Shown here in pieces: positions 47,580-59,655 of a stretch of 64,000 nucleotides of DNA. The DNA comes from Toxorhynchites rutilus septentrionalis. Taxonomy: Eukaryota; Arthropoda; Insecta; Diptera; Culicidae. Under the pieces are notes generated by a model, which saw nothing but the letters and a program-made list of their open reading frames with translations, had not been told where the DNA came from and searched no databases. The translations under genes were made by a program, and so were the position numbers. Location of the stretch: contig NC_073746.1 in assembly GCF_029784135.1 (NCBI RefSeq), positions 66,404,763-66,468,762 on the forward strand, in the 5' to 3' direction. The first letter of the stretch is position 1. Every line of letters starts with the position of its first letter.

Positions 47580-49244
47580 TTAATATAGAGAATATTTCAC
47601 CATTTCAGAGAGATTGTTTGATAAAAGCAACAGTGTCAATGTTGAATGTTCACGAAAGCTTTGAGTAGATTAGCGCGGAAGCTCACATGGGTTCCGTACA
47701 TCGTTGGTTTTCATACCGCGAGGTGCAGAGAGTTTGTGTACTGGATCGCCCGTAAGGGTTGTTGATTATACACGTTGACAAAGATATATAATGGTGCTCG
47801 TTGAACAAATATAAACTCGTGTGTGAAGGTAGTAAATGTCTAGTAGAAAAGATGCATTATGGCCATAAGAACATATACCTCGTGTTTGGTTTTCACAAGA
47901 ACAAGACATAATTGTATCAATCATGTTCAGTTGCTTCTATGAAGCCAATCATCGATCCTTTCCAGGTTCACCAGTCAGTTCAAGGAGTCGAATTTTGTGT
48001 ACTTCCCCGTATCAATTATAATTCAATACTCCTCCACTCACACACTTAAAAAGTTCAGCAAATTCTCAAAATATTAATTCATTCATTGTGAATTGATTCA
48101 GATGCAACTTCAAACAAATGATTACTGAGGGCCGTTTTCTTCACCTGCCCCGCTTAACGCGTTAAACCTGGCTTACGGTAAGCCTCGCTTAACGTTAAGC
48201 CGCACATTTAAGCGAGGCTTAAAAAATTACATTTCTTCACCCCGGTTTAGCAATCTGAGAGGCTCGCTTACCGTAAGCCGCGCTTAGGTATATTTCCCGT
48301 TTGGTCGCCCTATTTTTCCATTTGACCTGTCACTTTAAGCCGACGACAATGTGTATGTGTGATAGATGAAAATATTTTAAAGACGTTCTAGTGGGGGTGA
48401 ACATTGAAAATAATGTCTGAATAATTTGAAAAGAGAATCCGCGGGGCCCGTCTAAAGGCGGGTTTGGGCTGTACAGGGTTAATATAGAGAATATTTCACC
48501 ATTTCAGAGAGATTGTTTGATAAAAGCAACAGTGTCAATGTTGAATGTTCACGAAAGCTTTGAGTAGATTAGCGCGGAAGCTCACATGGGTTCCGTACAT
48601 CGTTGGTTTTCATACCGCGAGGTGCAGAGAGTTTGTGTACTGGATCGCCCGTAAGGGTTGTTGATTATACACGTTGACAAAGATATATAATGGTGCTCGT
48701 TGAACAAATATAAACTCGTGTGTGAAGGTAGTAAATGTCTAGTAGAAAAGATGCATTATGGCCATAAGAACATATACCTCGTGTTTGGTTTTCACAAGAA
48801 CAAGACATAATTGTATCAATCATGTTCAGTTGCTTCTATGAAGCCAATCATCGATCCTTTCCAGGTTCACCAGTCAGTTCAAGGAGTCGAATTTTGTGTA
48901 CTTCCCCGTATCAATTATAATTCAATACTCCTCCACTCACACACTTAAAAAGTTCAGCAAATTCTCAAAATATTAATTCATTCATTGTGAATTGATTCAG
49001 ATGCAACTTCAAACAAATGATTACTGAGGGCCGTTTTCTTCACCTGCCCCGCTTAACGCGTTAAACCTGGCTTACGGTAAGCCTCGCTTAACGTTAAGCC
49101 GCACATTTAAGCGAGGCTTAAAAAATTACATTTCTTCACCCCGGTTTAGCAATCTGAGAGGCTCGCTTATCGTAAGCCGCGCTTAGGTATATTTCCCGTT
49201 TGGTCGCCCTATTTTTCCATTTGACCTGTCACTTTAAGCCGACG
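47447..49244. repeat. Tandem duplication of an 899-base unit
   Basis: Unit 1 is 47447-48345 and unit 2 is 48346-49244. They align without gaps; the only difference I noticed is C/T in GCTTAYCGTAAGCC (48271 versus 49170). Each unit contains the right half of the TTAA MITE, about 550 bases of non-coding sequence, and 217 bases of the left end of the Harbinger element. The near identity indicates a recent event. Confidence 0.93.
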
Positions 49245-50973
49245 ATGATTGTTTTGATGTGATACGCAATCGAGAAATTCGACATTGATCATTAATGAGG
49301 GCCAATTTCGTAAATGTAATAAATGATTTTCATGGATTTTCCATGTTGTTATGTTTTTTTTTTACTTTACTCATCAATTCTATGCAACAGCATGTGTTTT
49401 TCTTTTCACAGTAATGATGAATGTTTCCTTGAGAATTACATATTTCTCAACACATAACACCAGGAAACAGTCATTTTTATAAATAAGACTTTGGCTCTTA
49501 TGAGATAGTGTCAGTAGTAGAAGAATTGAATCTATTTTTCTGTTTTTAACAACTCGTTGGGACTTTGAACAAGTTTGAAGCGTTCGGAACCACTGTTGCA
49601 GCTAACATTTCTTCAAATCCTTCTATCTCTGGTGGTGGAACCTCCTCTTTGGCATCGATTGCTATATTATGTAACACTGCACATGCAACAATTATTAGCT
49701 GTACTGTAGAAATTATCACACGCATTCCCAAAGAAAGTACTGGAAATCGTCGCTTCCAAACACCATATGATCGCTCCACAACATTACGAGTACGGATTTG
49801 ACTTTCGTTATACAAATTTTCGGCTGCGGTTTCACATCTAAGAAACGGTGTTTCCAGATATTTTGTATTACGATACCCGGAATCGCCTACGATTATAAAG
49901 TGTCCATAATCTCCTCGCTCAAGCTGCATCTTCAGTGAAGAGTTATTAAAGATGTGTTGGTCGTGGGATGCTCCAGGCCACCTTGTGACAATATTCAAAA
50001 TTTTCAAATTTGCAGAGCTGACTGTTTGCACGTTTATCGAAAACCATGATTTTCGATTTCTGTAGTTTTCGGCATGATCACCACCAGGTGATTGTATTTT
50101 GACGTGCGTACAATCAATTGAAGCAATTGTTCGAGGAAATTTTGCGATTGAGTAAAACTCACGACTTGCTGCATGTAGTTCATGCTGCGTTTTCGGCATC
50201 TTGATAAACCGCGACCGTAATTGAGCTAACGCAAAAGATACACGACGAATGATACGACACACAGAAGAAATGCAAATACCAGCAAAATCAGCGACGGCTA
50301 TCTGCACCGACTCTAGTGCGTAGAATCGAAGAGCCACCAATAATTGTACTAATGGCTGAATATAACGCGATCTGCAAAACATAGATACAAAGGATGTAAG
50401 AATTATATCTTTCAGATACGCTGCAATACAGGTTATATTTTCTACCTTGTCTCATCGATTTCTAAAGAAGGTTGTATGATATCCAGTATCATCATGACCG
50501 TACTCTTCTGAAGACGAAATCTCATAAAGAAATCCAGATCGTCCCAATTATCAATATTTATTCGAACACGCATTTTATATTGACGACGTGCTAATAGTAA
50601 TTCGCCGTATTGTTCACTATTTTCTTCATCATCATCTAAAAATCTCCAATAATATGTATCCCAAACACAATTACGATAACAAGACATTTTGTATAAAATC
50701 GTTTTTAATACTAGTTGAATGGCTGAAAAAATATCTGCTACTACTACCAAAGCACAACAGTGAAGAAAAGCAAAAACTGAAAATCGACCCCTTAACGGCG
50801 TTAAGCGGTCATAGACCACCGCTTAAGATAAGCGACGCTTAGCCTAAGCCTGGCTTTATTAAACCCTGGCTTAGCCGTTAAGCGGAGGTGAAGAAATGGG
50901 AAAAAAGTTAAGCGAGGCTTAACTTGCCGTTAAGCCTCACTTAAATCTTAAGCGGAGGTGAAGAAACCGAAGG
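49028..50973 (-). mobile_element. PIF/Harbinger element
   Basis: The left end GGGCCGTTTTCTTCACCTGC and the reverse complement of the right end (CCTTCGGTTTCTTCACCTCC) share TTTCTTCACCT. Both subterminal regions are dense in GCTTAAG/GCTTAACG-type words (49040-49190 and 50795-50960), probable transposase-binding sites. The flanks TGA (49025-49027) and TAA (50974-50976) only roughly fit a three-base duplication. One transposase gene lies inside; no second Myb/MADF-like gene usual for autonomous Harbinger is visible. Confidence 0.82.
49546..50687 (-). CDS. HARBI1-type transposase (DDE_Tnp_4), apparently intact
   Basis: Two exons on the minus strand, 50687-50446 and 50371-49546, joined across a 74-base GT..AG intron that splits an Arg codon; 355 aa, close to the usual size of about 350. 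The start MSCYRNCVW was chosen because the upstream frame has no family character. An N-terminal helical region ends EIDETR; exon 2 begins SRYIQPLVQLLVALRFYA, typical of the family helix-turn-helix. The catalytic core is clear: SIDCTHVKIQSP (first Asp), NVQTVSSANLKILNIV, RWPGASHDQHIF, IVGDSGY (second Asp), TRNVVERSYGVWKRRFP (Glu) and VACAVLHNIAID. No stops or frameshifts, so it may be functional. It could instead be a young domesticated gene, but its element ends argue for a transposon. Confidence 0.9.
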
Positions 50974-51756
50974 TAAGCCAACTGTAGTCTACGTCCACCT
51001 TGCGGTTATATCACATATATAACCCACCTCTAGTATTCGATTTATGTTGACAGGGAAACTACTGCACTGAGAGAAATAATTAGTAAATATAACGAATTTT
51101 TTGGTAAATACTACCATTCTATAGTCATTTTCGACCGTACTAATAAACACATATGTCAAGCAGAACCATGATTCGGAAGCCCAATATCGGCTACATTTTC
51201 TCGCCGAAAATGCACGTATCAGAATTATATCCTTATTATACCTCCGTATTGCCTTATGGGAACAATGAAAATGGTTAATACGCGCTTTTCTCACCAATTT
51301 TCAGATATGACAATATCCAAGCTTACTAATGTTATCGAGTAAAATATACTAATCTTTGGTAGGGATGCGGGTTTGTTGACAATATGTACAAAAAATTTGT
51401 ACATTCTACTAATTTTGCATTACCAAATGTATTTAGTAGTTTTCGACCGAGGATTTTTCTAAGGGTGGAAGAAGCAAAAAGACATTTCCAATTGAATGCA
51501 AAGGCCGATGGTTCCACAAGTCCCCTGGCGACCCTCAGTTGAATATGACTTTGCCGGGCCCAGCTTGTGATATCGAGTCGGTCAAATAGATCATCACATT
51601 TTAGGATCATTCGAATTAGGTTCGAAAATTTTTGTCTGAATATATTCAATGGTAAAAAATAAAAAAGAACAATATAAGCTATAAACCATCAATTCCTAGT
51701 AGTGGATACAATTCCCAACAATAGTTGTAATAACATCATTCAAAATGTTCCAAACT
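50974..51756. other. Intergenic
   Basis: No gene recognised. 51065-51470 has loose inverted end similarity (CACTGAGAGAAAT versus CACCCTTAGAAAAAT) and recurring AGTAAAT/TTTACTA words, so a decayed MITE is possible. Confidence 0.35.
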
Positions 51757-53483
51757 TTATACACAAAGCTGTAAATCCGTCAGAAACTCTTCTCGACTCT
51801 TGATGAACGTCTCGTTCAATATTTTTGTGCTATATTTATTACCTCTCGGGCGAGGGCGCACCAGTTTTAATAGCGTGCCAAAATCGGCAAAATCATCGAG
51901 ACTCGTTGGAATCTTGACGTTCCGCATGTAGAAATGTTCCAATCTCATCACATCGATCGTTCCGGAAGCAAGGCTACCTTCCTCCAAGATAAGGGTCTGA
52001 AAGAAATGAAACTGAATTAGTGTCGACCCCCTTGATATTGTACAGGGAGAGGAAGCTTATTTACCGACAATGTATTAGACCTCAGTACACCAGACATAAA
52101 ATCACTGTCCAAATCGAAATACCGCAGATGCAGATAGCGCAAATTGGGGAAGCTTATCGCAATCAGATTTCCACTGAGATTCACAGGCGATTGTTTGTTA
52201 TGCAATATTACCGTTAGGTGCGTTAGGTTCGGGAATTGGTGAATACTTTCGGTCACCAGTAATTGATCGGGAACGTGACATGTTATCTCCATGTATAAAT
52301 TTCTCACCGAACCGAACAAACGTGGCCGCCTGAAGTTTAGATACTGCCCGAGCGCAATAAGAGTCTTAATGGTTGCGAAGTTGGTAAATTCGAGTTGTTC
52401 GATGTTTTTCGGTGTGCCCTTGAGAACCATCAAGTGTGGGGCATTTACGCTTAGGGGGGCATCGTCAGTGGTCTGAGTCCTCAACGAGCTGTGAACGTCG
52501 AATATTTGGAGAAAGGGAAAACTAAGCACGTCCGACTTATATGTCCATTCTGCATAGGATAATCTGAGCTCTTTGAGTTGTGGCAATGCGCGAGCTATGA
52601 TGCCTAGGTCAATGGGGTTGGTCTTCTCTGATTCTATGATGAGCGTTTGCAAATTTGCTAAAGTTGACAGCAACTTTTGCGACTGGATGTTCACATTACA
52701 TGCGCATATACTCAATTCCCCCAGTCTCTGGAATTTTATATGTTCAGAGCACCATTCAAACGGTTGATCTACTTCATAAATCCTCAAAAACATTACTGAA
52801 TCTGCGGCGATCACATTCGAAATCAGTTTAAATCCCTTTACTCTCAGTGATTCGAGTCTGGTAGCGTTTTCCAAAACTACCGATGGATGGGTCGAGTCGT
52901 AGCAGTTCAAATCTATCTCCTTCAATTGTGGCGCTCTTAGTGTAACCGATGGCAAAAAAGAAGAACCACTTCTGTCGATGAAAACCCACCTAAATTTACG
53001 CAGTTTCGGTAATTCTAGTTTCACTTCTATGTTGCTCAAATCCACCCGATTAGAGGCTGTTATGGCTAGTTCAGTCACACTACGCAACCAATCACGATGC
53101 TCATGGATGAATGAAATAAGCGTGTCCGTTGGTATATTATACAAATTCAGTGATCGTAGAGAGAATTTATTAGCACAAATCGCCAATCTTGACCGCAATT
53201 CTTCTTCTTCTTCGTACTTCTTAATGAACTTAAAATCAATCGAGAAACAGCTGTATCCACGAGTTGTCCTTCCGAGAATATCTTCATCGATCAGCTGTTC
53301 AGCGTTCGCCAGGACCAGGTGGGTTTTTCGGAACGAAAGCTGATTCCACCGACGGGTGATTTGAGTTTTCTCTAGCTGTTCACTTTTAGTCAAATAATCG
53401 AATATTATCTGGAGAACCTCTGGTGGCACACGATCGAGTGCCATCGTTGCAAACTGATTCAAACTGATACAACAGTTGAACAT
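51757..53483 (-). CDS. F-box and leucine-rich-repeat protein, unrecognised orthology
   Basis: Likely a substrate adaptor of an SCF (Skp1-Cullin-F-box) ubiquitin ligase. Two exons on the minus strand, 53483-52065 and 51996-51757, with a 68-base GT..AG phase-0 intron; 552 aa from the first ATG. A second ATG 13 codons on (MALDRVPPEVLQIIFDYL) gives the conventional F-box start and may be the real one. The F-box spans about 15-55 (VPPEVLQIIFDYL, then RRWNQLSF). The rest is irregular leucine-rich repeats (LRSLNLYNI, LKEIDLNCYD, LESLRVKGF, LGELSICAC, LKELRLSYAEW, LTHLTVILHN, LRYLHLRYFDLD), continuing into exon 2 (LEHFYMRNVKIP). Mosquitoes have many such fast-evolving F-box-LRR genes; I cannot name this one or its target. 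Confidence 0.85.
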
Positions 53484-54290
53484 TTGAAAACCGGCATGGC
53501 CCTGGATGAGCTGGTAGTTTTCCTGCGGTAAGATGTGGTTGTGTGCTAGCGCTTATCCTGTGAGGTGAGTGATCCACAATACTTATGTGAATTCACACTA
53601 TATAATCTAGGAATAACAATGTGTGTGAGTGAATCTAGGTATTTCGAGGATGCAGCTGAATTTTGAATTTTGCTTTGAACGAGTACAGGTGTACGTAATC
53701 TGAATGCAATCATTGCAGGATTTTTCACATGAGCCGTGATGAACCGCATGAACACTTTGGTTCGTTTGGTTCGTTAGGGATGCCAGTTTTACCATTTCCA
53801 CAATTTTTTCTGATGAATGTATTTCAATCTGCGACCAAAGTGGGTTGATGTTTCCTACTGGTGTGCTAAGATGTTCGCATCATATACATATAATGTAATT
53901 AGCAGAATCTTGAAATTGCTTATTTAAAAATTGAGTCATTTGTGGACACAGTTGAAAAGTATTGAAATAGCAAATATTACACGAATATAATCTGATGTAC
54001 AATATCCTCGTACAGAACGATACCCTCAGAGCTAAAACTCTTTGTGAATAATTTTGAAAAAGAATGTTCACGTGTTTTTTGGTTTGGAACTTGGTAATAA
54101 TGGATGATTTTTTGCTGTTGTGAGTTTTTGACGGATTACACGTGATTCGCGTCATGTGTCAAAATTACAGTAGTGTAGCTTTCATTGCCATATCATTACT
54201 GAAAGAGGAAACAAACAATGCTTCCGAATCATTGAATTCGATTATCAAAATCATTTCTATGTTGAAAACGTATTTTTCTTAAATGAAAAG
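53484..54290. other. Upstream of the F-box gene, intergenic
   Basis: Holds the presumed promoter and 5' UTR of the F-box/LRR gene. Open frames at 53386-53801 (-) lack recognisable domains. Confidence 0.4.
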
Positions 54291-54399
54291 TTGCCTTCTG
54301 TGATGAAGAACATTTTTGTCATATTGGGTCTGATGAGCAGTCACAAGCAATCGAGAGCTGCCAATGCATCCCACCTAAGGTACCGTGTGGTGTGGATTG

Positions 54400-54597
54400 T
54401 GGCCCCGGGGGAATCATTTACGTTACTGTCGATGATGATCGCCGTAACGTTCGAGGCATTTTTCATAGCGTGGCACGAGTTTTTCTATTCCGAGCGCGAA
54501 GTGCATAGCGTCCACCTTTTTGAAGTACGATGTAACTGCGTCACGAATTTCTTCAGTGTTATCGAATCGTTGACCGCCGAACGCCTGTTTCATCACC
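54400..54597 (-). pseudogene. mariner transposase C-terminal fragment (minus)
   Basis: Read on the minus strand from 54597 down: MKQAFGGQRFDNTEEIRDAV, then SYFKKVDAMHFALGIEKLV and PRYEKCLERYGDH. This is the usual C-terminal end of a mariner transposase. It abuts a plus-strand fragment of the same family. Confidence 0.75.
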
Positions 54598-54599
54598 GT

Positions 54600-54800
54600 A
54601 CTATTGTGAAGTTTTGGACCGATTAAGAACCGCGATTAAGAACAAAAGGCCAGGTTTATTGATGAAAGGAGTGTTCCTCATCCACGATAAGGCGCGGCCC
54701 CATTCTGCTCGCGTAACTCAAAAGCAATTGAAACAATTCAAATGGACTGTGTTCGAGCATCCTGCTTACTCCCCAGACTTCGCCTTTTTTCATGAACTAC
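54600..54800 (+). pseudogene. mariner transposase central fragment (plus)
   Basis: Plus-strand frame with LRTAIKNKRPGLLMKGV, then FLIHDKARPHSARVTQKQL and WTVFEHPAYSPDFA. These are the second and third catalytic blocks of DD34D mariner; the usual HDNARPH reads HDKARPH here. The reading frame loses similarity after about 54790. Together with the minus-strand piece it indicates a local inversion or two abutting insertions. Confidence 0.78.
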
Positions 54801-54959
54801 AAAAGAATCCGAGAAAAAATAGCACTCAAAATACAGTTGAAAAATACACGGTTTGTTTACTTTTTCCTCATACATCCATAAAATCCACTAGATGGCGACA
54901 CCGAATTGTCACAATTGAGGGTGAATTCACCCTGCATGAGTTTGCAGCAAATTGAAAGG

Positions 54960-55868
54960 TATTCATTGAGTGACGATGTGTCATTTGAAGTGAAATTGTA
55001 AAGCCCTGCACTTCAGTATGCCGTAAGGTTCATTTGACAGTGAAAAAATAAAGGAACTCGGGGCAGTTATTCAATTGATTGTCCCGAACCGTCTTCCAAA
55101 AGAGTAGAGGCATAGCCGTCACACTTACCACTACACCACCGGGACATGCAACTGTTTACGCATGTTGGTCTACTGTTCAACTTTTTACCTTTTCCACTTT
55201 TTTGTTTCAGTGAGTACGCTCCGAATACACCTACGAAACTTTTGCTTGAATATGAACTGCTCGAATAAATGAATGTTGAAATTCGCTTTGAATAATACCA
55301 TTGAAAACATCGCTTCGGTGTGAAGAATGAAACGAATGAACGTAAAGCGAAAGGAGCGTACACGAAAGTGAATGTACATTTCCTTTATTGCGCGTAAAAA
55401 GAGCAGCAATGTATCGAACCAGCATGAATAAGCTGCTACTTGAAATGCTGTAGATTGGTTAGAGTTATGTAAGATCGTTACATTTTTGTAGATGATCGGC
55501 CCCTGTGAGTGGGAATCTTCAATTCGCTTTCTTAGAACAACGGAGAGAATGTTTGGGCTGGAAGATGGCACTGCATGGCAGATGATGGTGAAAATTGCGT
55601 TGATGAAGGATTTGAAGCCGTGGTAGCTAAACTTACTCTCGCAGACATAATCGCGGTGTTCATCGAGTACTGTCTAACTCATAAGAACATTACTATGAGT
55701 GTCGAATTCTGGTAAATAGAATTGAACATTCGTGACACCGTCTGGAAGAAACAGATGGTGTTTTGTATTTCATCCAGAGTGAATGAGAGTGAGCGATGGA
55801 TTGTGCAAATTTTTGGTGAAATTTTGGGTGTCGGCAATGCGTTATATTCGAGCAAGGCCGGTGTTGCC
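54960..55868. other. Intergenic with a tRNA-like remnant
   Basis: Minus strand 55144-55076 has GTGGTGTAGTGGTAAGTGTG, which looks like a tRNA A box, and a GGTTCGGGAC B-box-like word. The arms do not pair well enough for a real tRNA, so it is probably a SINE head or pseudo-tRNA. No other feature recognised. Confidence 0.4.
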
Positions 55869-55869
55869 T

Positions 55870-57031
55870 TACAAATGAAACACAAATTTCTGCATTTCTC
55901 GAGAATCAATCAAGCAAACGAAATCAAATTTGGCATGAGGCGGTTTTAGGATGCAATAAATGTTTCTATGGTGGTTAGATACTCCTCCACCCTCTCTTAG
56001 GGGGGGTCTGCCATACAAATGAAACACAAATTTCTGCATAACTCGATAACTAGTCAAGCAATTGGAACCAAATTGGGCATATAGAGGTTTTAGGGAGCGA
56101 TAAATGTTTTTATGGTGGTTTGACACACCTTTCTCCTCTTTAAAGAGGAGGAACAACTCGAGAACTAATCAAACAAATGGAATTAAACTTAGCATATAGA
56201 GGTTTTAGGGATCGATAAACGTATCTATGGTGGTTCGACACTCCTTCCTCCTCTCTGTGGGGAGGCTACCATACAAATGAAACACAAATTTCTGCATAAC
56301 TCAAAAACTAATCAATCAAATGGAGCCAAATTTGGCATGTGAAGGTTTTTGAATACGAGAAATGTTACTATGATGGTATGACACCCCTCCCTCCTCTGAA
56401 ATGGAGAGGGGGTCCCGTAAAAATAATACATATATTTTAACCAAACATATTCCAACCGAACATGACTATTGAAAATTTTCGGAAAACTCTGAAGGTAAAT
56501 GGGAAAATTCGGAAAATTCAATTCGCAATGTTCTAAATTACATAGTGACAAGCGTTGTTAGTTCATTTGATGTTTGCGCTAACGAAATTGATTTTTGTTC
56601 GAAAGGGGAAATGAATTTCAATGTGACAAAACGCACTTCTATATCTTCTTCTATACATATAAATAAAAATGGATCACCTAATGTGTTGATAAGAGCAAAA
56701 CTCGAGAAAGGAATTGTCCGATTTTGGACTGTCTTTATTCTATCGTATTTTCTGTATCAAACATTTAATCCATGTAACGGAGAAAAATGTTATTTGCAAG
56801 CAGTTGAAAAATCTTGAACGAGAATTGTGTCTGAAAATAATAAAATAATGACAAGTTTTAGTAGAAGTACTAGAAATCTTATAGTGAAAGGTAATTTTAA
56901 AGGGTAGATTAGAAAATCAATCAACGAACAGTTCTGCGATTGGATCCATGAACGTGCGCTTAGCAAGAAAACGTGAATGTGCTAACAAAAAATAAATTTT
57001 GGGCGAGACGAAGTTTGCCGGGTCAGCTAGT
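55870..57031 (+). mobile_element. Helitron-like repeat with internal tandem array
   Basis: 55870-56430 is a tandem array of about 150-base units in the orientation opposite to arrays A and B (TTTGGCATATAGAGGTTTTAG, GATAAATGTTTCTATGGTGG, CATACAAATGAAACACAAAT). The unique part 56440-56710 matches 11078-11360 inverted. The right end GGGCGAGACGAAGTTTGCCG followed by GGTCAGCTAGT (57001-57031) has an imperfect hairpin and a CTAGT terminus, as in Helitron 3' ends. No Rep/helicase coding, so non-autonomous. The left boundary is uncertain. Confidence 0.6.
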
Positions 57032-59655
57032 ATGAAATAAAATTCTGTTTCCAGTACAAAAGGAAACTATATGTCATACTGTACGCTCGACAGCTAACGT
57101 GTAGTGCTATCAAATACAGGTATTGACATATCAATGTTCATGCGTAAATACTAATACCAGTGAATTTATATATTCATATAAGAATATTCTTACACACAAT
57201 AAATCATTGTATATGTGCAATGTCGTTTTGTATATAAAGATGTTTAATTTCACGTTCACTAGCGATAAGCTCAAGTATTCGCTATCTCACCTTCATCCCT
57301 CTTTCCTTCTTCCTCCTACTTAGTATTTGTTGCTCAGGAACCTTGAAGATGACCGGGCACTTGCAGTTCCTTTCCATTTTAAGGCAACTGTACCTTCTTT
57401 GCACACATCTTTCTCATGTCCGAGGTTTCAGTTCATATGAAATGTACAGTACTTTTTGAAAAAAAAAATCAATGATAGCGTTTATATTTCCAGTCGGCGG
57501 TTATCCGTTGTGTTGGCCTTCTTCCTCATTGATGACCTGGCGGCATCACCGGTTGCACCGGTTTTCGTGTTACCTCATTCCAACTCAGGTATCCAGATTA
57601 TACTCTGTCTATGTCAGGTCAAAAACCCTTATTCTTAACAAGATCTGTTTTTATTGCGATAAGAATAAATAGATTCAAACAAAATTTGCAACAGAAAAAT
57701 CCTGCAAAGTCATATGAGAACTATAAACTTATAAAATCAATTGTAACACATTGACCCGATATGATTTTAATTAATTCTGTAGATCAGATGTTACTCTAAT
57801 CCTTGCACTCAGCTCATGAGACACTCAAGTATCGAGTTACTTTTCGAGTTCTGCTTTGTACAAATGTCAATTGCCGGATGTAATCAATTGATTTCAATTT
57901 TCCACATATATTCAAATTACCAGACTGAAAACCAGTAATCCATTTTCGACGCGAGAATATTTTTCACACCTAATATAATGTTTCCCCAAAAAACATTTTG
58001 ATCGTCTTACAAGCTTAGTCTTCCATGAGGAAATTATAATATTGTTAGTTTGAATGATAGAACTTGTCATCGATCAGTAAATCATCATAACCATATTTCA
58101 AATGTGTCTATTATCTATACTTGCATTTATTTGAATATAAATTATTTCTTCACGAATCTTGTTCCTAATTGTCTCCGTCTTTCTCCTGTAACATTGAATC
58201 CCACTCTGTTCTCTCATGTTTCTTCGAAAAAAAAAACAACTCTTTGAGTAATCTATAGCAGAGCAGAGTAGGAAAATTATGTTTCTAACTTAATTCTGTT
58301 CATTGTCGATGGCAAACGGTTTCTCCAATTCGGTACTTCCAATTGTTACAATCTGATGTCCGTCCGTGGAAATAAGTCATCACCAATGTATACTCGTTTT
58401 TCATTTGCGCTCTCTGTTTTTCTCGTTACCACTAATTAAATAGTTTTAAATATTAGTTTATTTCAACGATTTTTTCCTCTTTTTACTTTCTTTGTGTGCT
58501 TTATCATTGTTCCGCCCTTCGTTCACTAAATCTCGAAACTGAACGTACTCAATAGTAACTGCGCTTAATAACGAACTTTTGCATTATCTGTTTCGTACAA
58601 TTAGAATCAAATAACACTATATAACTTGCTTTTCGCTCTAGTTTAATGATGTTGAATTCTGCTCTAAACAGTATTGTTACTAATTAGTTCTAATCCTCGC
58701 CAGCTTCGGTTGACTTTTGTTTGGTGGCAATAGGGTTTGTAAATAAATTAAACTTCTAAAAATATACTCATTTCCTAATCAACCAACTTGTCTCTTTTGC
58801 CGGTCGCATCGTTCGATTAGATTAGCTAACTCTTGCTTTTCCTATTTCCGCTGGTTTTACTTTCGTGGAATGTCGTTTGCTTACTGTTTCACTCAAACTG
58901 AAAACACATTTATGACTTGCTGTTTTATTTCACTATTTTAATTTAGCTATTTCTGATTTAACTAAATTTTTGTATACACTTTATGGTAGAGCATCAGCGT
59001 CGATACAACTAATTTCAACATTTTCTTTTTGTAAATATACAATACAAAACAAAAGTGATAAACAAAGGGAAAAATACGAGTAAGATTTAAATATTACGTA
59101 TTACTGACTACTGATGTTGAAGTAGAAATCGAGCAAGAAAGGACACAAGGACAATGCTCGTCGGGGGGATTCGGGGCTTCTGGTCTTGCTGAGTTCGCGC
59201 GAAAACTTGCTCGATGCAGCCTATCCCAACATTGAATATGTGGGGAACTGCCTGAGTTAATTTCCAGAAATGGGGCTTAGGTTCGATGATTCTTGCCTTG
59301 AAATAAAATTGACGAACGGGATGTTCCTATGGTTCTAGACTAAGTTACCAGTTTCGCTCAACTGTCACACAGCAATAATCTTCTAAACATTAGTGTACGC
59401 GACTATAGACATAAACAGTAGGAAATCTACAGCTGATCGGGATTTCGGAAGGATATCACATTATTTGATTTATCTATCTGTCGTTGGGGTCCGTTTGTGC
59501 TCGGAAACTCTCGGTGCCATTAGTATAAACGTTTCTAGAAGTCTGCTTGCTCGTGGCGTCGTCGGAGTAGACCGATGACCAAACGTACACAACTTCAAGC
59601 ATGGCAGCGCACGAGTCAATATGATCGTTATCTTCGTGTATGCTTGTAGCTGGGA
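57032..59655. other. Possible 3' UTR of the P-protein gene and intergenic
   Basis: No coding gene recognised. On the minus strand this region lies directly downstream of the P-protein stop codon, so part (especially 58700-59655) may be its 3' UTR. AT-rich with short pyrimidine tracts and no structured repeat noted. Confidence 0.4.

Noticed and set aside
54291..54626. Plus-strand open frame as a gene
   Set aside because: It is the antisense of a mariner C-terminal fragment whose minus-strand translation is clearly transposase.
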